From Blautia sp. (lineage in GTDB: Bacteria; Bacillota; Clostridia; Lachnospirales; Lachnospiraceae): a DNA stretch of 17,950 nt. The notes beneath the pieces are model-generated. The model was not told the origin of the DNA. It made no database searches and saw only the letters and a program-made list of their open reading frames with translations. Both the position numbers and the translations under genes were made by a program. The stretch spans positions 1 to 17,950 of the forward strand of contig JAUUSJ010000081.1 of the NCBI GenBank assembly GCA_030841965.1. Reading direction: 5' to 3'. This document shows, piece after piece, positions 13,452 through 17,950 of the stretch; the stretch's first letter is position 1; each line of letters begins with the position of its first letter.

Positions 13452-14270
13452 TTATTTCTTTCTCACTGGAAAACATACTTCTGTCACCAACTCTTCTGGA
13501 TTAGACACCTGACTAGGATTCACGTGATAGATACAAAATGATTTCCCATCTAAAATATATCCATTCTCCACTACCCAATTGGCAACTGCCGCATTCACCT
13601 GTGAAATCTGGTCATAGCTCCCCTTGTATGTGGCAGACGCAATCTGAATCGGAGAAACAGTCTTAAATTTTACATGCTCTGTATCTTTATATTTTCCAAC
13701 TACAGAATTCTGAATCTCTACATCTGGCTCATGCTCCTTATGCCCTTCATCGTGAAAAATTGCCATTGTATAAGGTGGATTCGCCTGCTGTACCTTCTGT
13801 GACTCCAATTCCCTACACATTATCTCCCAAAGAATTCCTTCACAGTCATACGCAGGAATAATTTGACGAACACTCGCTACATAACGCTCTGGGATTGTCT
13901 TTAATACAATATTATAATTCATAAGCTTGCCATCCTTTCTTAACCATTTCAACGTGCTGTCAAGAAGTTTAAGCCTCTGTTGTATTTCCTTATCCTGCTC
14001 TTCTAGCTCTTTTCGTTTTACAAGAAGAAACTGCTCTATCTCTTCTGTATCCTCATATTTTTCCAGAATCTCCTTTATAACGGAAAGCTCGAATCCTAAA
14101 TTTTTGAGTGCCTTTATTCTCCCCACAAGCGGAAGCTGTGCTTCACTATAATACCGATATCCAGTGAACTTATCCACTGCCTCTGGACGAAGAAGACCAA
14201 TCTCATCATAATGTCTTAACATACGGATACTAATTCTTGACAACTTTGAAAAATCTCCTATTTTTAACAT
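13452..14270 (-). CDS. MerR-family regulator with GyrI-like effector domain
   Basis: A 272-residue regulator. Residues 1-70 are the MerR winged helix (KIGDFSKLSRISIRMLRHYD then GYRYYSEAQ). Residues about 75-110 form the antiparallel dimer coiled coil (VKRKELEEQDKEIQQRLKLL). Residues about 120-272 form a GyrI/SOUL-like ligand pocket, as in BmrR-type multidrug sensors (FKTVSPIQIASATYKGSYDQ). The ligand is unknown, probably a hydrophobic or cationic compound. The frame opens at a GTG (14279) that is part of GAGGTG; ATG at 14268-14270, six bases on, is the start. The promoter has the 19-bp spacer typical of MerR-activated genes, so autoregulation is likely. No transporter gene is adjacent. Confidence 0.92.
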   Translation of the reverse strand: MLKIGDFSKLSRISIRMLRHYDEIGLLRPEAVDKFTGYRYYSEAQLPLVGRIKALKNLGFELSVIKEILEKYEDTEEIEQFLLVKRKELEEQDKEIQQRLKLLDSTLKWLRKDGKLMNYNIVLKTIPERYVASVRQIIPAYDCEGILWEIMCRELESQKVQQANPPYTMAIFHDEGHKEHEPDVEIQNSVVGKYKDTEHVKFKTVSPIQIASATYKGSYDQISQVNAAVANWVVENGYILDGKSFCIYHVNPSQVSNPEELVTEVCFPVRKK

Positions 14271-14281
14271 AGTTTTCACCT

Positions 14282-14293
14282 CACATATATGTG
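14282..14293. repeat. 12-bp perfect palindrome in the MerR leader
   Basis: CACATATATGTG is perfectly self-complementary and lies just upstream of the ribosome site of the MerR gene. It could be an accessory operator or fold in the mRNA; the function is unknown. Confidence 0.5.
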
Positions 14294-14312
14294 TATTTTT
14301 GAGCTCAATTAT

Positions 14313-14343
14313 ATTTTAGAATATACCATAATGTGAGAGTCAA
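14313..14343 (-). promoter_or_regulatory. MerR-type promoter with 19-bp spacer
   Basis: On the minus strand TTGACT (14338-14343) and TAAAAT (14313-14318) are separated by 19 bases instead of 17. MerR regulators untwist such overlong spacers to activate transcription. The spacer starts with CTCACATTATGG, reminiscent of MerR operators, but its dyad symmetry is weak. Confidence 0.75.
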
Positions 14344-14380
14344 CCCTATTTAGAAAAATTTTCAAAGTATTACTGCCATT

Positions 14381-15076
14381 TCATTTTTTCCATCTCAGAC
14401 TTCTCAAATATACCTTTTGCTCATCACTCACCCGATAACTCTCAACCGCTTTTTGTATCGTCTTATTATGCGTCCAGCGGTCTAATTTTCTCTGCTCCAT
14501 ATACGGAATCGTCGCATCATACTGTTTTGCCAAAGCCGTGGCAAAATACCAAGCAATCATCATATTCACATAATACTCCTCTGAGCGTATCGCCGCCACC
14601 ATCTCAAGATACTCCTCCGAAAAACTATCTTTCTCCAAATAATACCGCATAAGCATCTCTATCCCAAAACGTATCGTATAAGTATGTTCCGACGCCATCC
14701 AGCCTTTAATCTTCTCAAGCAACTCTGGCAAATGCTTCTTGAAAACTTTCGGTGAAATCAAATCGCAGGTCGCCCAATTATCTATATACGGCAAAAACAC
14801 CTCCACTTCCTCCATACATTCCTCATAATCCTTGATTTGCTCAATCAAAAACCCATGCAGATTATTCTCCTCATAATAAAAATGAGGAAGTATCTTCAGA
14901 AATTCCCTCGATTCTGGCATTTTTGCTATTTCCCTTGCAAGCTTTCTAAGCTCCGGCGTGCGAATCCCAATTACTTTCTCAATATCTATAGTCGGTGTCA
15001 ATTTACTACTAAATTCACGGTATTTTACATCCTGTAATCCAAATAATCTCTCTTGTATATATCTCTCAATCTGCAT
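14381..15076 (-). CDS. AlkD-like DNA alkylation repair glycosylase
   Basis: A 231-residue all-helical HEAT-repeat protein of the AlkC/AlkD superfamily, which excises N3- and N7-alkylated bases. In Bacillus cereus AlkD the active-site pair is Trp109 and Asp113; here Trp101 and Asp105 in DNWATCD have the same spacing, and Trp177 in MIAWYFATA occupies the place of Trp187. The N-terminal IGIRTPELRKLAREIAK is the usual start of the fold. The ATG follows AAGGAGAAGAAGG. It has its own promoter upstream and no visible terminator before the MerR gene 100 bases on, so read-through is possible. Confidence 0.9.
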   Translation of the reverse strand: MQIERYIQERLFGLQDVKYREFSSKLTPTIDIEKVIGIRTPELRKLAREIAKMPESREFLKILPHFYYEENNLHGFLIEQIKDYEECMEEVEVFLPYIDNWATCDLISPKVFKKHLPELLEKIKGWMASEHTYTIRFGIEMLMRYYLEKDSFSEEYLEMVAAIRSEEYYVNMMIAWYFATALAKQYDATIPYMEQRKLDRWTHNKTIQKAVESYRVSDEQKVYLRSLRWKK

Positions 15077-15137
15077 ATCCTTCTTCTCCTTCTATACTCA
15101 TCTAGAAATCCCAATATTTTCATCATTTTATATTCTA

Positions 15138-15166
15138 ATTATACCCATACCTTTCTCATTTCTCAA
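15138..15166 (-). promoter_or_regulatory. Promoter of the alkD-like gene
   Basis: On the minus strand TTGAGA (15161-15166), 17 bases, TATAAT (15138-15143), with GGG directly before the -10 box. The start codon lies 61 bases downstream. Confidence 0.75.
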
Positions 15167-15176
15167 TACAAATCAA

Positions 15177-15209
15177 AAACCCTCTTGCAAGCAAGCTTGC
15201 ATCGGGTTT
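15177..15209. repeat. Nested hairpin, possible dispersed intergenic repeat
   Basis: The outer stem AAACCC (15177-15182) pairs with GGGTTT (15204-15209). The inner stem TGCAAGC (15186-15192) pairs with GCTTGCA (15195-15201) around two bases. Just right of it, CCGACCTTTCGACCC continues with partial symmetry. It sits just upstream of the alkD promoter and belongs to no gene. Such compact GC-richer hairpins in AT-rich spacers are often genome-wide repeats of the REP or MITE kind; copy number cannot be judged here. Confidence 0.5.
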
Positions 15210-15364
15210 CCGACCTTTCGACCCTGATATCATATCATACAAATCCAATTCCAAAGAGGAATCATTTTTACAAATAATTATTAAATTATAACATATTTTT
15301 ATAAATTTTGCATAAATATTACTAGGAAAATTTGTAAAATAAATGTGAATTTCGACGAAAAATA

Positions 15365-15393
15365 TTGAAAAATAAAGCAAATTATAGTATAAT
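15365..15393 (+). promoter_or_regulatory. Promoter of the crotonase/CoA-transferase operon
   Basis: TTGAAA (15365-15370), 17 bases, TATAAT (15388-15393). The ATG at 15445 follows AAGGAGG with 8-base spacing, leaving a leader of about 45 bases. No operator dyad is obvious. Confidence 0.8.
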
Positions 15394-15444
15394 CTTAATA
15401 TAATTAAGTGAACGAAATATATACAAAAATAAGGAGGAAATATT

Positions 15445-16239
15445 ATGGATTTAAAAAAACTCATTTACACAGTAGAAGACGGTATCGCAGTCATTCAGAT
15501 GAATTATATGAAAAATCTCAACGCAATCGACGAACAGATGGCCGATGAGCTTATGTATGTTGTAGATGAAGCAGAGAAGGACCCTAACGTCAAAGTTGTT
15601 GTCTTGAAAGGAAGCGACCGTGCCTTTTCCGCAGGCGGAGACATCGGTTATTTCTATGATTTAATTCAGGCTGGCGGCGAAGTAAATATGGACGGACTCA
15701 TCGCCAAAGTTGGTGTTGTAGCAGATGGTATGAAGAAGATGAGTAAGATTGTTATTACCTCTGTCTGCGGTGCTGCGGCAGGCGCTGGCGTCAGTCTCGC
15801 TCTTGGCGGAGATTTTATGATTTGTACTGACAATGCAAAATTTATCCTAGCTTTTGTAAATCTTGGACTAGTTCCAGATACCGGTGCAACCTATTTGTTA
15901 TCGAAGAGTATCGGAACTGCGAGAACGATGGAACTGGCCGCTACAGGACGTCCTCTAGGTGCAGAGGAGGCAAAATCACTTGGACTTGCTTACAAGGTGA
16001 CAACGAAAGAAGAATTAGATGATGTCACTATGAAATTCGCAAGAAAACTAGCATCAGGTCCATTGATTTCCTATAAGAATATCAAAAAACAGATTTACGA
16101 TGCCAATTATGCAGATTATAAAAAATGGCTAGACGAGACAGAAATTCCGACACAGCGAGAATGTGCTGCTTCCATGGACTTCCAAGAGGGATGCAAAGCA
16201 TTCATGGAAAAACGAAAAGCAGCCTTTGAAGGAAAATAA
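15445..16239 (+). CDS. Enoyl-CoA hydratase/isomerase (crotonase) family protein, PaaG-like
   Basis: A 264-residue crotonase-fold enzyme acting on acyl-CoA thioesters. The oxyanion-hole segments are FSAGGDI (residues 61-67) and CGAAAGAG (108-115). The two glutamates of true enoyl-CoA hydratases (rat Glu144 and Glu164) are replaced: SLALGGD has Ser in place of the first, and KFILAFVNLGLVPD has Phe in place of the second. Instead Asp145 in LVPDTGATYLL matches the single acid of PaaG-type isomerases. A double-bond isomerase, or another crotonase reaction, is therefore likelier than hydration. It is the first gene of the operon, 32 bases from the CoA-transferase alpha gene. Confidence 0.88.
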   Translation: MDLKKLIYTVEDGIAVIQMNYMKNLNAIDEQMADELMYVVDEAEKDPNVKVVVLKGSDRAFSAGGDIGYFYDLIQAGGEVNMDGLIAKVGVVADGMKKMSKIVITSVCGAAAGAGVSLALGGDFMICTDNAKFILAFVNLGLVPDTGATYLLSKSIGTARTMELAATGRPLGAEEAKSLGLAYKVTTKEELDDVTMKFARKLASGPLISYKNIKKQIYDANYADYKKWLDETEIPTQRECAASMDFQEGCKAFMEKRKAAFEGK

Positions 16240-16271
16240 ACATCATATAATACAGAAAGGTGGTAGATACA

Positions 16272-17132
16272 GTGCGTTCAAAAGTAGTGACAAAGGAAGA
16301 AGCCCTCAAAAAATTTAAAGATGGGCAGACAATTATGTTTGGAGACTGGCATGGACAGCTCACCGCAGACGAGCTAATTGACGGGATGCTAGAGATAGGT
16401 GTAAAAGATATTGATGCCATTGCAGTATCTGCGGGAACTCCAGACCAGGGAGTCGGAAGATTAATCGCCGCACATAGAGTAAAAAGTCTCGCCACTACCC
16501 ATATCGCTTTCAACCCTTTAGCTAGAGACCAGATGTTTGCAGGAGAACTCGATATCGAATTTGTGCCACAGGGAACATTTGCAGAGCGAATCCGATGCGG
16601 CGGAGCAGGACTTGGCGGCTGTCTAACCCCAACAGGAATCGGCACTGACGTAGAAATCGGAAAAGAAAAGCTCACCATTAACGGCAAAGAATATCTTCTG
16701 GAACTTCCAATGCATGCCGATATATCTCTAATCCGCGCATGGAAAGCAGACACCGCAGGCAATATTGTATTTCGCAAAATTGCCAGAGCGACGAATAACT
16801 ATATGGCATACGCAGCCGATTTTGTCATTGTAGAAGCGGAAGAATTAGTTGAAGTTGGAGAGTTAGCACCAGATGAAATCGATGTAGCTGCACCAATTAT
16901 CGACATGGTCTATATAAGAACAGGCGAGAAAAAACCTTTCTGCCTCGCATGGCAAAAAGCCAAAGCCAAAGAAGAAGCTAAAGCGACCCAAGAAGACAAA
17001 GAAAAAGAAGAAACTAATGCAACCGATAAAAACCAAGAAAAAACAGAAATGAAAACGGTCGAAAAAGACAAAGAAAAAACAGAAATTAACTCACCAGAAA
17101 AATCAAAAGCAACAGAAGGGGGGAATGAATAA
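16272..17132 (+). CDS. Family I CoA-transferase, alpha subunit, with charged tail
   Basis: A 286-residue alpha subunit of a 3-oxoacid/acetate-type CoA-transferase, which with the beta subunit moves CoA between acids. Typical parts: SKVVTKEEALKKFKDGQTIM, FVPQGTFAERIRCGGAGLGG, and LPMHADISLIRAWKADTAGN with a late VIVEAEELVEVGELAPDE. The usual protein ends near KKPFCLAWQKA; here about 60 more Lys/Glu/Thr-rich residues follow. The start is taken as GTG 16272-16274, with AAAGGTGG eight bases before, rather than GTG 16260, which overlaps that site. The stop overlaps the beta start by one base (TAATG). The carboxylate substrate is unknown; AtoDA, Ctf and similar enzymes are alternatives. Confidence 0.9.
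   Translation: MRSKVVTKEEALKKFKDGQTIMFGDWHGQLTADELIDGMLEIGVKDIDAIAVSAGTPDQGVGRLIAAHRVKSLATTHIAFNPLARDQMFAGELDIEFVPQGTFAERIRCGGAGLGGCLTPTGIGTDVEIGKEKLTINGKEYLLELPMHADISLIRAWKADTAGNIVFRKIARATNNYMAYAADFVIVEAEELVEVGELAPDEIDVAAPIIDMVYIRTGEKKPFCLAWQKAKAKEEAKATQEDKEKEETNATDKNQEKTEMKTVEKDKEKTEINSPEKSKATEGGNE
17035..17086. repeat. Two identical 16-nt copies in the CoA-transferase tail
   Basis: AAGAAAAAACAGAAAT occurs at 17035-17050 and 17071-17086, 36 bases apart and in the same frame (QEKTEM and KEKTEI). This points to expansion of the charged tail by in-frame duplication. Confidence 0.7.
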
Positions 17133-17791
17133 TGGCAGGATTAACAGGACGCGCTCTAATCGCATCTCGTTGTGCAAAATTTTTTAAAGATGGCGACTTT
17201 GTAAATCTTGGAATTGGTCTTCCTACAATGTGCGTAAACTATCTCCCAGAAGGCGTAGAATTATGGATGGAATCCGAGATTGGAATCGTCGGCTGTGGTC
17301 CCGCACCAAAATGGGAAGATGCCGACCCAGATTTAATTGATGCCGGCGGACAACCAGCTTCCATTATCAAAGGAGGAAGTATCTGCGACCACACCACATC
17401 CTTTGCATTTATCCGCGGCGGACATATTGACGCTACAGTACTCGGAACCCTACAAGTCGACCAAGAAGGAAATATCGCCAACTGGACCATTCCTGGAAAA
17501 CTTGTCCCTGGTATGGGCGGGGCTATGGATTTATGCGCAGGTGTGAAGAAAATCATTGTTGCAACAGACCACTGCGAAAAAAGCGGTGGCTCCAAAATAT
17601 TAAAAAAATGTACATTACCACTGACTGGAGCCAAATGCGTTACCGACATCGTCACAGAACGATGCTATTTTGAAGTAACACCAGAAGGTCTGGTATTAAG
17701 AGAACTAGCTCCTGGCTATACCGTAGAAGACATTCAAGCCTGCACCGAAGCAGACTTTATCATCCCAGATGAAATTGGAATCATGGAATAA
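17132..17791 (+). CDS. Family I CoA-transferase, beta subunit
   Basis: A 219-residue beta subunit that carries the catalytic glutamate forming the enzyme-CoA thioester. Glu49 in ESEIG sits where the family has SENG; Ile replaces the usual Asn. FVNLGIGLPT (residues 23-32), SFAFIRGGHIDATVLG and GNIANWTIPGKLVPGMGGAMDL are standard family blocks. GGGGGG(A) before the overlapping ATG serves as the ribosome site, and translation is coupled to the alpha gene. It is the last gene of the operon within the window. Confidence 0.93.
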   Translation: MAGLTGRALIASRCAKFFKDGDFVNLGIGLPTMCVNYLPEGVELWMESEIGIVGCGPAPKWEDADPDLIDAGGQPASIIKGGSICDHTTSFAFIRGGHIDATVLGTLQVDQEGNIANWTIPGKLVPGMGGAMDLCAGVKKIIVATDHCEKSGGSKILKKCTLPLTGAKCVTDIVTERCYFEVTPEGLVLRELAPGYTVEDIQACTEADFIIPDEIGIME

Positions 17792-17840
17792 TAATATAAA
17801 AACCTTTCCAATACACAGCCGAGAGAGCGAGTCGATATAT

Positions 17841-17894
17841 GCGCCGAAAACGATAGAGAGTGGAGCGATTTTTCGATATACTTAGCTTTGGCGC
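17841..17894. repeat. Structured intergenic segment after the CoA-transferase operon
   Basis: GCGCC (17841-17845) pairs with GGCGC (17890-17894), and inside it CGAAAA pairs with TTTTCG around 17845-17874. The motif CGATATA occurs at 17833 and again at 17874 with similar flanks (GAGAG, GCGA). There is no T-run, so it is not an obvious terminator; it may be an intergenic repeat. The rest of 17792-17950 shows no gene. Confidence 0.4.
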
Positions 17895-17950
17895 CCAATG
17901 TCATTTAGTTAAGATTGAAGTAGAAAAATCTTTTGTTTAAATTGGTAAGA

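Larger units (their letters stand above)
15077..15444. other. 368-base divergent intergenic region
   Basis: The region between the alkD-like gene (leftwards) and the crotonase operon (rightwards) holds two divergent promoters and a nested hairpin, each listed separately. The remainder (about 15210-15364) is AT-rich, with TGATATCATATCAT near 15226-15239 and no coding potential that I trust. A 102-codon minus-strand frame across it (15156-15464) lacks a ribosome site, is low-complexity and hydrophobic, and runs into the crotonase gene. Confidence 0.7.

Noticed and set aside
15156..15464. A 102-codon minus-strand frame between the alkD-like and crotonase genes
   Set aside because: It has no ribosome site, is low-complexity and hydrophobic, overlaps the crotonase start and covers the promoters and hairpin of the intergenic region.
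16202..16777. A 191-codon minus-strand frame across the CoA-transferase alpha gene
   Set aside because: It is antisense to a clear family protein, rich in Ser and Pro as expected from a reversed frame, and matches nothing I know.
17239..17655. A 138-codon minus-strand frame within the CoA-transferase beta gene
   Set aside because: It is the antisense shadow of a well-conserved enzyme.

Overview
The window comes from a low-GC Firmicute. Strong GGAGG-type ribosome sites, AT-rich spacers, the gene families present and a clostridial-looking acetolactate synthase suggest an anaerobic gut clostridium of the Lachnospiraceae type. This is an inference from gene style; no rRNA or marker gene is present to prove it. 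Everything from base 1 to about 15,076 is read on the minus strand. Only the last three genes are on the plus strand, diverging from a 368-base intergenic region.

Layout from left to right. (1) 1-924: the remains of an AbiE-type toxin-antitoxin pair. The antitoxin is intact and has a near-consensus promoter. The nucleotidyltransferase toxin is cut to 76 residues, and the sequence beyond the cut looks like the tail of an IS200/IS605-type element. (2) 1029-4526: a stand-alone MetE-like methyltransferase with its own terminator, then a probable three-gene unit read leftwards (acetyltransferase, flavodoxin-like protein with a cysteine cluster, LysR regulator). A perfect 15-bp dyad lies between the LysR gene and the MetE-like gene. 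(3) 4604-10510: an AT-rich accessory stretch with a leucine-rich-repeat protein, a small acidic protein, three more acetyltransferases, a Schlafen/AlbA_2-HATPase regulator carrying a frame-shifting tandem repeat, a 21-codon stump of a P-loop kinase, a relic hairpin, a Nudix hydrolase and a small membrane protein. (4) 10609-14343: an unusually large acetolactate synthase with a cysteine-rich insert, preceded by a TetR regulator gene. A shared near-palindromic 20-bp site lies in front of both genes. A 97-bp MITE-like element lies between them. A MerR regulator with a 19-bp-spacer promoter follows. (5) 14381-15209: an AlkD-like DNA glycosylase with a good promoter and a nested hairpin upstream of it. 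(6) 15365-17791: a plus-strand operon of a crotonase-fold protein and the two subunits of a family I CoA-transferase, for acyl-CoA metabolism. The alpha subunit carries an odd charged tail.

How the parts work together: the plus-strand operon is a coherent acyl-CoA module. The TetR gene and ilvB probably form one control circuit, and the LysR and MetE-like genes may form another. Region 3 resembles an island of small, often transferred genes, with clear signs of gene decay and mobile-element scars. I see no complete, convincing new defence or signalling system. The best leads are the TetR/ilvB circuit with its cysteine-rich synthase, the frame-cycling repeat in the AlbA_2 gene, and the leucine-rich-repeat/acidic protein pair. 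Several start codons are placed downstream of the longest possible start because the ribosome site requires it.
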